From contig NZ_JABXKH010000176.1 in the NCBI RefSeq assembly GCF_017115105.1, positions 1-64,000 on the forward strand: 64,000 nt of DNA, read 5' to 3'. The translations under genes were made by a program, and so were the position numbers. Source of the stretch: Nostoc sp. NMS2 (GTDB lineage Bacteria; Cyanobacteriota; Cyanobacteriia; Cyanobacteriales; Nostocaceae). The stretch's first letter is position 1. Every line of letters starts with the position of its first letter. This document shows, one piece after another, positions 33,417 through 42,363 of the stretch. Below the pieces are notes generated by a model. It was not told the DNA's origin. It did no database searches and saw only the letters and a program-made list of their open reading frames with translations.

Positions 33417-34997
33417 ATGGCTAATACAGGTGTAATTCGTCAGCAAGCACCACCAGAACGTGTACCGCTAAGAACCTGGATTGGTGTATTAGCAAGTATG
33501 CTTGGTGCATTCATGGCGGTATTGGATATTCAAATAACTAATGCTTCACTGCAAGATATTCAAGCAAGTTTAGGAGCAACTTTAGAAGAAGGTTCTTGGA
33601 TTTCTACCGCTTATTTAGTAGCAGAGATTGTGGTAATTCCTTTAACAGGATGGTTGTCGCGGGTGTTTTCTCTGCAACGTTATCTGTTAGTGAATACTGC
33701 ACTATTTATCTTCTTTTCTATATGCTGCGCTTGGTCGTGGAATCTCAATTCCATGATTTTATTTCGCGCCTTGCAAGGTTTTAGTGGAGGAGTATTAATT
33801 CCCACTGCTATGACAGTTGTATTAACGACTTTACCCCAATCTAAGCAATCAATTGGACTAGCTGCATTCGGATTTAGTGCAGTTTTTGCGCCTTCAATTG
33901 GCCCGACATTAGGAGGTTGGTTAACAGAAAATTTTGGTTGGGAATATAACTTTTATATAAATGTAATTCCAGGTGCATTAATGCTAGCTGGCGTTTGGTA
34001 CGGAATTAAGCAAGAACGACCCCAAATTAATTTACTGAAACAAGGTGATTGGTGGGGAATTATTGCGATGGCTATTGGGTTAGGTTCCCTGCAAGTTGTA
34101 TTAGAAGAAGGTAGCCGCAAAGATTGGTTTAGTTCAGCGCTGATTTTGCGCTTAAGTGTAATCGCAGTAATTTTTTTGGCGATATTTTTCTTTATAGAAT
34201 TAACTCGTAAGCAACCATTTATTAATTTACGACTTGTGTTTAGGCGAAACTTTGGTTTAGCCAGTATTGTTAATGTGTCGCTGGGGGTTGGATTGTATGG
34301 TTCAATTTATATTTTACCGTTGTATCTTGCCCAAATTCAAAAATACAATGCGCTACAAATTGGTGAAGTATTAATTTGGGCTGGTATTCCTCAACTTTTT
34401 ATTATTCCTTTAATACCCAAATTGATGCAACGCATTGATGTACGGTTAATGGTAGCTGTTGGTGTAACTTTGTTTTCCATCAGTGCATTTATGAACTCTG
34501 GAATGACTAATCAAACTGGATTAGATCAGTTACGCTGGTCGCAATTTGTGCGTGCAATGGGACAACCCCTAATTATGGTACCGCTAACTTCTATCGCCAC
34601 TGCTGGATTGAGTCCACAAGAAGCAGGTTCAGCAAGTGGTTTATTTAATATGATGCGGAATATGGGCGGTTCTATAGGAATTGCATCTTTAGCAACTTTA
34701 TTAACTAACAGAGAGCAATTTCACTCGAATAGATTGGGTGATGGGATATCTTTATATAACCCAGAAACTCAACAGCGAATTGACCAATTGACACAGTATT
34801 TTGTCAGCAAAGGAGCAGATTTAAGTACAGCGCAAAATCAAGCGATCGCATCTATATCTAATATAGTCCGCCGGGAAGCTTTTGTAATGGCGTTTAACGA
34901 TTGTTTCTACTTTATTGGCATTGCTTTATTACTCAGTGGAATTGCCATTTTATTCTTCAAAAAGGTGAAGCCAAGTGGTAACGCTGTCGCTCATTAA
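33417..34997 (+). CDS. DHA2-family MFS drug exporter, EmrB-like
   Basis: A 526-residue 14-segment MFS protein. GAFMAVLDIQITNASLQDIQ (about 29-48) with VLDIQITNAS is the DHA2 family signature, followed by WISTAYLVAEIVVIPLTGWL. FNMMRNMGGSIGIASLATLL (about 414-433) is the conserved late motif. EmrB-type pumps work with an EmrA adaptor; the adaptor is two genes upstream. The start at ATG 33417 is chosen over a TTG at 33399 because the protein then begins MANTGVIRQQ. The substrate is probably a lipophilic compound, by family. Confidence 0.93.
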   Translation: MANTGVIRQQAPPERVPLRTWIGVLASMLGAFMAVLDIQITNASLQDIQASLGATLEEGSWISTAYLVAEIVVIPLTGWLSRVFSLQRYLLVNTALFIFFSICCAWSWNLNSMILFRALQGFSGGVLIPTAMTVVLTTLPQSKQSIGLAAFGFSAVFAPSIGPTLGGWLTENFGWEYNFYINVIPGALMLAGVWYGIKQERPQINLLKQGDWWGIIAMAIGLGSLQVVLEEGSRKDWFSSALILRLSVIAVIFLAIFFFIELTRKQPFINLRLVFRRNFGLASIVNVSLGVGLYGSIYILPLYLAQIQKYNALQIGEVLIWAGIPQLFIIPLIPKLMQRIDVRLMVAVGVTLFSISAFMNSGMTNQTGLDQLRWSQFVRAMGQPLIMVPLTSIATAGLSPQEAGSASGLFNMMRNMGGSIGIASLATLLTNREQFHSNRLGDGISLYNPETQQRIDQLTQYFVSKGADLSTAQNQAIASISNIVRREAFVMAFNDCFYFIGIALLLSGIAILFFKKVKPSGNAVAH

Positions 34998-35045
34998 ATT
35001 TGTTGTATGGGTTACAATATTTGATAAAACTACTAAGGTACTAAA

Positions 35046-35636
35046 ATGGTCATTAGCCAAAGTGAGTACTATATCTCTCCAGAAAAATATCTAGAAGGCG
35101 AGAAAGTAAGTGAAATTAAACACGAGTATATTGATGGGCAAGTCTACGCAATGGCAGGGGCAAGTGATGCTCATGTTACAGTTAGCATGAATGTATCTAT
35201 GCTGCTGCGAAATCATCTCCGGGGTAGTGGTTGCCGTGTCTATATGTTAGACATGAAAGCACAAATTGATGTCATCAACCGCTATTTATATCCTGATGTA
35301 ATGGTAACTTGCGATACACGAGATAGAGAGTCTGAATATTTTAAGTCCTATCCTTGTTTAATTATTGAAGTACTTTCTGAGTCAACAGAAAGCTTTGATA
35401 GGGGAAAGAAATTTGCTAGTTATCGACACTTAGAATCACTACAAGAATATGTACTAATTTCACCAGACCAAATGAGTGTAGAATGCTTCCGTCGCAATGA
35501 ACAAGGACAGTGGGTACTTTACCCTCATGAAAAAGATCAAGAAGTGCATTTAGCTAGCGTTGATTTTCGGTGTGCGATGCCTACGGCGGGCTACGCCTAC
35601 GCAGAAATATATGAAGATGTATTACTAGCGTCCTAA
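35046..35636 (+). CDS. Uma2-family (DUF820) endonuclease-fold protein
   Basis: A 196-residue PD-(D/E)xK-fold protein. EYISPEKYLEGEK, the conserved EIKHEYIDGQVYAMAGASDAH (about 24-42), YLYPDVMVTCD (Asp of the core) and CLIIEVLSESTESFDRGKKF (about 104-123, with the Glu and Lys) match Uma2. Members are abundant in cyanobacteria; roles in mobile-element or self-nucleic-acid processing are conjectural. Residues about 177-186 (MPTAGYAYA) come from an in-frame short repeat insertion. It converges with and overlaps the next gene by four bases. Confidence 0.92.
   Translation: MVISQSEYYISPEKYLEGEKVSEIKHEYIDGQVYAMAGASDAHVTVSMNVSMLLRNHLRGSGCRVYMLDMKAQIDVINRYLYPDVMVTCDTRDRESEYFKSYPCLIIEVLSESTESFDRGKKFASYRHLESLQEYVLISPDQMSVECFRRNEQGQWVLYPHEKDQEVHLASVDFRCAMPTAGYAYAEIYEDVLLAS
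35574..35602 (+). repeat. In-frame short repeat inside the Uma2 gene
   Basis: A 29-base block (CCTACGGCGGGCTACGCCTA core, self-complementary) of the kind common in Nostoc gaps. It adds about nine residues (PTAGYAY region) near the C-terminus without breaking the frame. Confidence 0.65.
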
Positions 35637-36391
35637 TCTAACATTTCTGGATCAATTCCTAAAGCATTGAGTTGTTCAACAGAGAGCGATCGCAATTTCT
35701 CTACAATTCTCTCACGCTTTTGTCGCTCAACTTCCGCCCGTTCTTCACCCGTTAGCAGCAAATTTCCTTGTGCATCCCACCAGCGTAACCAAGGTAACTC
35801 TGCATTCTGATAAAATCCCTGCCAGATTCCCAACTCTACCCCTAAAGGAGCAATCGGGTAATGTCCCCGTTCATTGGGTTTCATTAGTTGATAGGTATTA
35901 TCGATTAGGTGATACACCTCAATCTGAGCTTTTGCCACTTCATAAATCCCATAATAAGGGACTCGAATCGCCTGCTCGTAAACCCAAAATTTACCAACAT
36001 TCCCACCTTCACCTTGAGATGGCGGCGTTTTATCTCGTTCTTCGGAACCATCGCCAGAGACGAATTCCAGCGCCATCAACGGCGCGATGTACTCCTTCCA
36101 TAGCACATAAGAACGGCGCATTTTACCATCCAGAGTAGGTGGTACATTCGGTACATAAAACCAATCAGGTGCTTCAGCGCCTTTTTCAGGAGGATCTGTC
36201 AATCGCCAGTAGATACCAGAATCTTGTCCAATACAATATTGTCCGTCAGGATGGCGTTGTTCTAAAACTGGTTTAATTGAATCTGTAATTAAGATGCTTT
36301 GCGGATGCTCCTGAAGATTTTTCACAAATGTACCATCTGAGTCTGGTAACTGAGTGTGATCGGGTAAAGTTAATGCCGATAGGGAAGTCAC
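35633..36391 (-). CDS. Uma2-family (DUF820) protein, larger form
   Basis: A protein of about 252 residues with the Uma2/DUF820 layout of the Nostoc long form: YCIGQDSGIYWRLTDPPEKG, APDWFYVPNVPP (core Asp), APLMALEFVSGDGSEERDKT (core Glu) and GKFWVYEQAIRVPYYGIYEV. A coiled C-terminus follows (EERAEVERQKRERIVEKLRS). A nine-residue PPSQGEGGN insertion interrupts ERDKT and GKFW and looks repeat-derived. I start at GTG 36391: upstream sequence is a tandem AATTCAAA repeat. A TTG at 36412 would add seven residues. It overlaps the convergent Uma2 gene at 35633-35636. Confidence 0.82.
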   Translation of the reverse strand: MTSLSALTLPDHTQLPDSDGTFVKNLQEHPQSILITDSIKPVLEQRHPDGQYCIGQDSGIYWRLTDPPEKGAEAPDWFYVPNVPPTLDGKMRRSYVLWKEYIAPLMALEFVSGDGSEERDKTPPSQGEGGNVGKFWVYEQAIRVPYYGIYEVAKAQIEVYHLIDNTYQLMKPNERGHYPIAPLGVELGIWQGFYQNAELPWLRWWDAQGNLLLTGEERAEVERQKRERIVEKLRSLSVEQLNALGIDPEMLD

Positions 36392-36630
36392 GTCGCTTCG
36401 CTCCGAATTCAAAATTCAAAATTCAAAATTCAATAATTTTTAATCCCCATAAGTAAATCTATGGGCAAGTCAACGAGAGACAACCAAGATTATATTTGTA
36501 TTGTATCAAGAAAGGTAGAAGGCACGAGGAATTTATTTGATCAGAATTTCTCCTCTCAGATTTGAATTTTGAATCTTTCAATCCAAAATTTAAAATCCAA
36601 AATCAGAGAATTGAATAGCGTTAATATTGA

Positions 36631-37860
36631 CTACAATTTTGCTTTCGAGACTTTTTCAATTTGCCCAGTAAAGTATGCTTCTTCATGTTTGAGTTTTTGT
36701 GCTAATTCCAACCCTTTTTTAAAAGCTGTTAATGCTTGAGGAAAATCTTTGTGTTCTAGATACAATTGCCCAATTTGGTCATAAGCTTGCATCATCCCGT
36801 AAAAGTTGGCGGCTTGCGTCTGTGTCTGCACAAGAATTTGACTAGCCCGCAAAGCCTCGTCTATTTGTCCTTGAGAACGGTACAGCGCAATTAACTTTTG
36901 CAAAGCGTCACCAGCACGAACGTACTCGCGTAATTGCCAAGCAGTGGTATAAGCTTCTTGATAATTTTGAAAAGCTTCTAGCAGTAAGTTAGGATCTTTT
37001 TTGGCTAGAGATTCGTAATTTGCAGCGATCGCTAGCTTTAATTCGGGGATTTCAGTAAGATTATTTTCACTAGCGTAAATTTCTACTAGTTTATTAAGTA
37101 CATTCAATGACTGCTGCGGTTGTTGTGTCTGCTCGTAAATGTAAGCCAGCCGTTGCAGATATGTTACCTCGTTTACACGTTCACCTTGAGAAGTCGCTAA
37201 ACTCAATAATTCCTCGTAGACTGGGGCGGCTTTGGTATAATCAAACCAAGTTAAATGTAGTTCCCCAATTGTCTTAAGCATTTCTACTACTGCTGTTGTA
37301 TCTTTTTGCTGTCGCACCACTAACAAAACTTTGTCGTAAGCTTCTACAGCTAGTTTAATCGATCGCACATTTTGGTAAGCTTGGGCTAGCGATCGCCATA
37401 ATTCCAGATTCACTTGGGCAGTTGTTTTCTGGGATTGCGCCTGCTTTTGAATTGCTTGCAATCGCTGTGTAATATATTGTACTTCCTCCCCATCATTTTG
37501 CTTCCAAGCGATCGCCCCGACTCGTGATAGTGCTTGCACCTCTGCTAAAGAACCTAAAAAGCGCCGCAAGCGAAGTTCTCGGTTCCAAATTTCAAACGCC
37601 GCCACCCGATCTCCTGCTTGCAGTTTCACTGCTGCTTGTTGATTTAAGGCATCCAGCGCTGGTTCTAAGTTTTGCTGTTCTTGGAGAGTTAACGGCTGTT
37701 TATCCTTGGGCAAACGTGGTAGCAGTGGATCGGGTGTGGTAATTTCTAGGGGATTAGGAGGAAATTTATCCGGTGGTTTGGGCTTTTTAGTCTGTGCCAG
37801 CGTTAAGGAGTTGCTAAAGAGGATAGCGGCAGTCAGAATTACAATTAAACGCCTGAGCAT
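36631..37860 (-). CDS. Exported TPR-repeat protein
   Basis: A 409-residue protein with a signal peptide (LIVILTAAILFSNSLTLAQT, about 4-23) and a Pro-rich linker (KPPDKFPPNPLEITTPDPLL). From about 60 to 400 it is a string of TPR-like helix pairs, e.g. YDQIGQLYLEHKDFPQALTA (about 362-381) and LQRLAYIYEQTQQPQQSLNV. TPR arrays bind partner proteins; the export signal puts it in the periplasm. It is transcribed away from the coiled-coil gene's region. No enzyme motif seen. Confidence 0.88.
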   Translation of the reverse strand: MLRRLIVILTAAILFSNSLTLAQTKKPKPPDKFPPNPLEITTPDPLLPRLPKDKQPLTLQEQQNLEPALDALNQQAAVKLQAGDRVAAFEIWNRELRLRRFLGSLAEVQALSRVGAIAWKQNDGEEVQYITQRLQAIQKQAQSQKTTAQVNLELWRSLAQAYQNVRSIKLAVEAYDKVLLVVRQQKDTTAVVEMLKTIGELHLTWFDYTKAAPVYEELLSLATSQGERVNEVTYLQRLAYIYEQTQQPQQSLNVLNKLVEIYASENNLTEIPELKLAIAANYESLAKKDPNLLLEAFQNYQEAYTTAWQLREYVRAGDALQKLIALYRSQGQIDEALRASQILVQTQTQAANFYGMMQAYDQIGQLYLEHKDFPQALTAFKKGLELAQKLKHEEAYFTGQIEKVSKAKL

Positions 37861-37936
37861 GGGTACTTTACCTTGCCTTGAGTGAGTTGTATGAGGTCAA
37901 TATTAAGTTAGGAGTTAACGCCGTGTGCAACTTTCT

Positions 37937-38030
37937 CTCAAACCTAACCCCCAACCCCTTCCCTGCAAGGGAAGGGGAGTAAGAATCAAAGCCTCTCTCC
38001 CTGTGGGGGAGAGGTTTGGAGAGGGGTTTC
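37937..38030. repeat. Dispersed repeat overlapping the 3' end of the coiled-coil gene
   Basis: CCTCTCTCCCTGTGGGGGAG and CCTTCCCTGCAAGGGAAGGG hairpins match the block at 43096-43185 in inverted orientation. It supplies the last codons and stop of the gene on the minus strand. Confidence 0.8.
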
Positions 38031-38528
38031 AATCCTAAGTTGCACATCGCGTGAGATAGGAGTTTTCCCTTTTTGAGCTTCTGTTAATGATCGTTCGCGT
38101 GTCAAACTGTCAATAGCATCACCCAAAGCAGTAGTAAGGCTATTGCGGGTTTGGGCGTGGTTATCTTGTTCAGTTTTCAAAGCTTGCAAAAGGCGATCGC
38201 GTTCTTTGATCGCGGCGATGAGTTTAGCTTGCAACTCCTCCACAGATTTTAGTTGTTCTATCTCTCGTTGAATCGCTGTTATTGATGTCTCAGCAGCCAG
38301 TGTCTCGAACTCAAAACCCCGGAGTTTATGCAAGTCTGCCTTGAGAGATGCGATCGCCTGTTGGGACAGTTGGGCATCTGTGCGGCGTTGTTCTGCTTCT
38401 GTGTTGTAAAGCTGTCGCCATTTTTGGGCACTTTCCCAAGCCGTATCGCGATCGCTCTGAAGTCCCGCCATCTGCTCTCTAAGTACCTGGATTTCTGTCA
38501 ACCACTCATGTGTAAAATCTTGATTCAT
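37986..38528 (-). CDS. Coiled-coil protein with repeat-derived tail
   Basis: A 180-residue protein of unrecognised family. Residues about 8-150 form long charged heptads (LREQMAGLQSDRDTAWESAQ; REIEQLKSVEELQAKLIAAI). The last about 20 residues (RIETPLQTSPPQGERL) are the translation of the genome repeat at 37937-38030, so the original stop was probably replaced. No membrane segment or enzymatic motif. Function unknown; possibly a structural partner protein. Confidence 0.65.
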   Translation of the reverse strand: MNQDFTHEWLTEIQVLREQMAGLQSDRDTAWESAQKWRQLYNTEAEQRRTDAQLSQQAIASLKADLHKLRGFEFETLAAETSITAIQREIEQLKSVEELQAKLIAAIKERDRLLQALKTEQDNHAQTRNSLTTALGDAIDSLTRERSLTEAQKGKTPISRDVQLRIETPLQTSPPQGERL

Positions 38529-38540
38529 AAATTAAATAGT

Positions 38541-38725
38541 CATTTGTCATTTGTCATTTGTCATTGGTTATGGGTTATTGGGCATTGGGCATTGGTTGTT
38601 TCTCCCCCCCCATCTCCCTATCTCCCTCATCCCCCGGTTGGTGAGCGAAGTCGAACCACATCTCCCTCATCTTCCCCTGCTCCTTGCCCCCTGCCCCCTG
38701 CTCCTCCTGCCCCCTGCCTCCCCTC
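38541..38725. repeat. Simple-sequence block upstream of the BrkB gene
   Basis: Heptamer CATTTGT copies (38541-38565), then GGGCATT copies, then the GGTTGGTGAGCGAAGTCGAA repeat (38635-38670, inverted copy of 10181-10220) and a CCCCTGCTCC tract. No coding capacity. Confidence 0.8.
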
Positions 38726-38822
38726 TCCCCACTCGGTATTATTGCGGTAAAAAGATAAATGCGATCGCTACGCAAAATTTGGCACAGTAGTTAAGAAACC
38801 TAACCAGTTTTAACTCTAAATT

Positions 38823-39722
38823 ATGCCAAAGCCTCGTTTTTTTCGCTTCTTTCGCCATCTCAATTGGCGCACGCTCAAAAAAACTTTTGCTAGGACAATG
38901 GAAAGACGACTTTTGGGACTAGCCTCAGAAATCGCCTTCAATGCCATGTTATCGCTGTTTCCAGCAATTCTTGCTCTGATTACAGCCATTGGCTTATTGG
39001 CAGAATCTTTGCAAGCTACCTTTAAACAACTAGCAGCCCAACTCAGTCAAGTCCTACCCGAACAAGCCTTGATTCTAATTCGTGATTTTGCAACCACAGA
39101 AATTACCAATTCTAGAAATAGTGGCTTATTTTCTCTGAGCTTTGTCTTAGCAATTTGGACTGCTTCTGGGGCGGTTAGTACTGCAATGACAGCCCTCGAC
39201 CAAATTCATCAAATTCCTTCAGAAAATATGCGCCCCTTTTGGAAAGCCAAGCTCGTCTCTTTGGGATTAACAGTTGGTACTATGTTGCTTTTAGTGCTGG
39301 CTTCTTTCTTAGTGTTTACCAGCGATTGGCTTTTGGGAATGGTAGTGCGCGAAAATCGTTCCTTGATCGTCTTATTGCATCTTTGGCAGCTGTTGCGCTG
39401 GCCTTTAGCTTTGAGTATTGTTGCTGTCGCTTTTGGCTTTGTCTATCGCTATGGGCCAAGCCAGTGGAACTCAGGCACGCCAATGATGCCTGGAGCAATT
39501 TTGGCAGCTGTTTTCTGGGCAATGTTGTCTGCCCTATTTCGGCTTTATGTGGCGAATTTTGGCAATTATAATAAAGTATATGGTGCTGTAGGGGCTGTGA
39601 TAGTTTTAATGCTCTGGCTGTCGATGAGCGCTGCTGTACTGTTAATCGGCGATCAGTTGAACGTGACAGTCGGTGAAGATATGCGCCTCAAAGCGCAGTC
39701 ACAATCTAACGAAAAATATTAA
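38823..39722 (+). CDS. YihY/BrkB-family membrane protein
   Basis: A 299-residue protein with six membrane segments. ASEIAFNAMLSLFPAILALI (about 34-53), FVLAIWTASGAVSTAMTALD and the conserved late YGAVGAVIVLMLWLSMSAAV (about 257-276) mark the YihY/UPF0761 family. Family members have been called RNase BN in error; their real role (perhaps transport or lipid-linked) is unknown. A short basic N-terminus precedes the first segment. It precedes the DUF4112 gene in the same direction. Confidence 0.9.
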   Translation: MPKPRFFRFFRHLNWRTLKKTFARTMERRLLGLASEIAFNAMLSLFPAILALITAIGLLAESLQATFKQLAAQLSQVLPEQALILIRDFATTEITNSRNSGLFSLSFVLAIWTASGAVSTAMTALDQIHQIPSENMRPFWKAKLVSLGLTVGTMLLLVLASFLVFTSDWLLGMVVRENRSLIVLLHLWQLLRWPLALSIVAVAFGFVYRYGPSQWNSGTPMMPGAILAAVFWAMLSALFRLYVANFGNYNKVYGAVGAVIVLMLWLSMSAAVLLIGDQLNVTVGEDMRLKAQSQSNEKY

Positions 39723-39809
39723 TTTGTAAATCCTTGAGAAAACTTTTGCAAAAGCTCTGTAGGGGAGTAGAATGTCTAACGATTCAATGCAAAATTAGCG
39801 ATCGCCTTC

Positions 39810-40316
39810 ATGCCAGATTCTCCTCCTCGGTTTTCTATGATTGAACCTGATACTAAAGCACCCACCTTGAAGCGCCTGCGTCAGTTAAGTCGGCTGCTAG
39901 ATAATGTTATTACCATTCCTGGTACAAAGATTGGTTTTGGTCTAGATCCAATTTTAGGACTTATACCTATTGGTGGTGATTTTTTGGGAGTCATGTTTTC
40001 TAGCTACATCATCCTAGAAGCAGCGCGGCTGGGTGTCTCTAGAGCCACTTTAGGCAAAATGGTTGTAAATGTGATCGTTGATGGCTTGGTAGGCACTGTC
40101 CCCGTTTTGGGAGACTTTTTTGATTTTGCCTGGAGAGCTAACACTAATAATATCAAGCTATTGGAGGAATACTTAAAGTTTCCCAGCGAGCAAAAGAGTG
40201 CAGACAGGTTGTTTATCATTGCCCTTTTGGTTGGATTGTTGCTGATCTCTATTCTTTTAGTAGCATTACCCGTGATCCTAATTAGAATGCTCTGGAACGC
40301 TTTAACTGGTGGTTAA
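39810..40316 (+). CDS. DUF4112 membrane protein
   Basis: A 168-residue protein. The conserved block LRQLSRLLDNVITIPGTKIG, FGLDPILGLIPIGGDFLGVM and DGLVGTVPVLGDFFDFAWRA (about 20-110) is the DUF4112 signature. A C-terminal membrane segment (LFIIALLVGLLLISILLVAL, about 134-153) follows. The two GGD/GDFxD acid patches may bind a cation. Function unknown. Its stop overlaps the start of the hydrolase gene by eight bases if the GTG start is used, indicating translational coupling. Confidence 0.92.
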   Translation: MPDSPPRFSMIEPDTKAPTLKRLRQLSRLLDNVITIPGTKIGFGLDPILGLIPIGGDFLGVMFSSYIILEAARLGVSRATLGKMVVNVIVDGLVGTVPVLGDFFDFAWRANTNNIKLLEEYLKFPSEQKSADRLFIIALLVGLLLISILLVALPVILIRMLWNALTGG

Positions 40317-41283
40317 ATTATTGATAGATAATGGAATGAAAGATTGGTGGCAAGCTACTTTTCCCAAGGGGCGGCAAAGTTTAATTATTACTGATGCTAA
40401 AGGGTATCCTATACAAATTTCTTATGGCGAAAAAGGTAGAGGCAAACCGCTAATTCTATTACATGGCATGGGTAGTTGGAGTTATAATTGGCGACACAGC
40501 GTCACAGCATTATCTAAATATTTTCGGGTAATTTGTTTTGATGCCAAAGGTTTTGGTTTTTCGGAAAAACCATTGTCTCGGAGAGAACACAACGGTCATC
40601 AAGTTATTGAGTTTCAAAGAATTATTCAGGCATTATGTGATGAACCCGCAGTGATTGTGGCTGAATCTCTGGGGGGATTAGTTGCCCTGGCTCTTGCTCA
40701 AGAAAATCCGCAGTTAATCGGGCAGCTTATAGTAGTAAACGTACCTGTTTTTGCCAAACGTCTACCCCATTGGTCTATGGGATTACTTGCCCAAACTCCT
40801 TTAGAAATCATCCAAGCAATTGACTGTTTACGTCTGCCATATTTGTTTGCACCTCTATTAAGAGAAATTATGGCAATAGAAAGACGTGGAGTATTATTTG
40901 ATCCGTCAATTTTGACAAAAGAAGATGTCTATTGGATAACTTACCCGTTTATTGAATTTCCTGGTACGATTGTCAAAGTTGCCGAAGAGTTACAAATAGC
41001 AGCGCGAGAAATTGAGAATTTGCAAGCAAATAAGCCAAATATGCTTACCAAAATTCAAAATAACCTCAGTGCAATTAAGTGTCCTACACTAGTTTTGTGG
41101 GGCGATCAAGATAGTTGGTTTCCTGCTACTCATGGTGAAAAATTACATCAGCATATCCCAAATTCCAAATTAAAAATTTTGTCTAACTGCTATCATGACG
41201 CTTCAACTGGTGCTTCTAAAGAGTTGAATGCAGCGATTCTGGAATTTTTACGGGATGGTGAGACTGTATTAAATAATTCGTAA
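40309..41283 (+). CDS. Alpha/beta hydrolase
   Basis: A 324-residue hydrolase. HG motif LILLHGMGSWSYNWRHSVTA (about 50-69), nucleophile VIVAESLGGLVALALAQENP (Ser at about 121), acid in VLWGDQDSWFPATHGE (about 265-280) and catalytic His in NCYHDAS (about 301). This is the epoxide-hydrolase/haloalkane-type fold. An in-frame ATG at 40336 is an alternative start; the GTG at 40309 gives an eight-base overlap with the DUF4112 gene. Substrate unknown. Confidence 0.88.
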   Translation: MVKLLIDNGMKDWWQATFPKGRQSLIITDAKGYPIQISYGEKGRGKPLILLHGMGSWSYNWRHSVTALSKYFRVICFDAKGFGFSEKPLSRREHNGHQVIEFQRIIQALCDEPAVIVAESLGGLVALALAQENPQLIGQLIVVNVPVFAKRLPHWSMGLLAQTPLEIIQAIDCLRLPYLFAPLLREIMAIERRGVLFDPSILTKEDVYWITYPFIEFPGTIVKVAEELQIAAREIENLQANKPNMLTKIQNNLSAIKCPTLVLWGDQDSWFPATHGEKLHQHIPNSKLKILSNCYHDASTGASKELNAAILEFLRDGETVLNNS

Positions 41284-41435
41284 TTCGTAATACTTCGGCT
41301 TACCTCGGCTTCGCTCGGCACAAGTCGCTCAGTACAAGTTCGTAATTCGTAATTAAGTAATGCATTAGGGGATTTTAACCCTACCGCAAAACTTGTCGCG
41401 CAATATAAGCGAGGGACTTAGACCCCTCAAAAATG

Positions 41436-42101
41436 TTAAGGCCGCTTGATGGCTAAAGTAAGCCCATCGGCAATGGGGACAAGGGAAAGTGTTACCCGTT
41501 CATCATGATGTAACTTCTCATTGAGTGCCCGAATCGATTGGGTGCTTTCATCTTGATTTTCCGGGTCAGCAACTTCTCCTGACCATAAAACATTATCAAT
41601 CGCAATCAATCCACCTGGACGCAACAATTGCAGCGATCGCTCATAATATCCATCATAATTTTCTTTATCAGCATCAATAAAAGCAAAATCAAATGTCCCG
41701 CCTTGGCCAGTTGCCAACAGATGATCTAAAGTCTCTAAACCTGGAGCCAATCGTAGATCGATTTTATGGGCAACTCCGGCTTCTTGCCAATATCGGCGAG
41801 CGATCGCAGTAAATTCTTCGCTCACATCAGCAGCGATAATTTTACCATCATCAGGCAGTACTAAGGCAACTGAGAGTGAGCTATAACCTGTAAATACACC
41901 AACTTCTAGAGTTTTCTTGGCTCCAATCAGCTGTACTAATAGGCTCATAAACTGCCCTTGTTCTGGTGAAATCTGCATTGTGCTTCTGGGATGGCTAGCA
42001 GTTTCTTGGCGCAACTTCAAAAGAATCTCTGGTTCCCGCAGTGAAACGGATAAAAGGTAATTATAGACTTGCTCGTCAAGGCCTATAGACTGTTTTGGCA
42101 T
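41436..42101 (-). CDS. O-methyltransferase, caffeoyl-CoA OMT type
   Basis: A 221-residue class I enzyme of the Methyltransf_3 family. MQISPEQGQFMSLLVQLIGA precedes motif I TLEVGVFTGYSSLSVALVLP (about 59-78); AADVSEEFTAIARRYWQEAG and DFAFIDADKENYDGYYERSL (about 137-156) carry the metal-binding Asp, and GGLIAIDNVLWSGEVADPEN the remaining ligands. It methylates a catechol-type hydroxyl with SAM and a divalent metal. The physiological substrate in cyanobacteria is not certain. It borders the repeat tract at 42.1-43.9 kb. Confidence 0.92.
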   Translation of the reverse strand: MPKQSIGLDEQVYNYLLSVSLREPEILLKLRQETASHPRSTMQISPEQGQFMSLLVQLIGAKKTLEVGVFTGYSSLSVALVLPDDGKIIAADVSEEFTAIARRYWQEAGVAHKIDLRLAPGLETLDHLLATGQGGTFDFAFIDADKENYDGYYERSLQLLRPGGLIAIDNVLWSGEVADPENQDESTQSIRALNEKLHHDERVTLSLVPIADGLTLAIKRP

Positions 42102-42363
42102 AGTAGATGAGAGAATTGCAATAATCTACAGTTATACTATCGCCTAAAAGTGGTTTATCAAACATCCGACAAGAGGACTTTTAAAAGTCTCCTTATCGGT
42201 ATCAAAAGTTCTAGATCCCCCTAAATCCATGCCACTTGCTTCACTACAGCGCAACTCTTGGAGACGCTTCGCGTTAAGCGAAGCTATGCCGTTCGCGCAG
42301 CGTCTCGTAGAGAAGGCTTTACGCGCATCCTGCGGCGGGGGAGACCCCAAGACCGCAGTGGCT

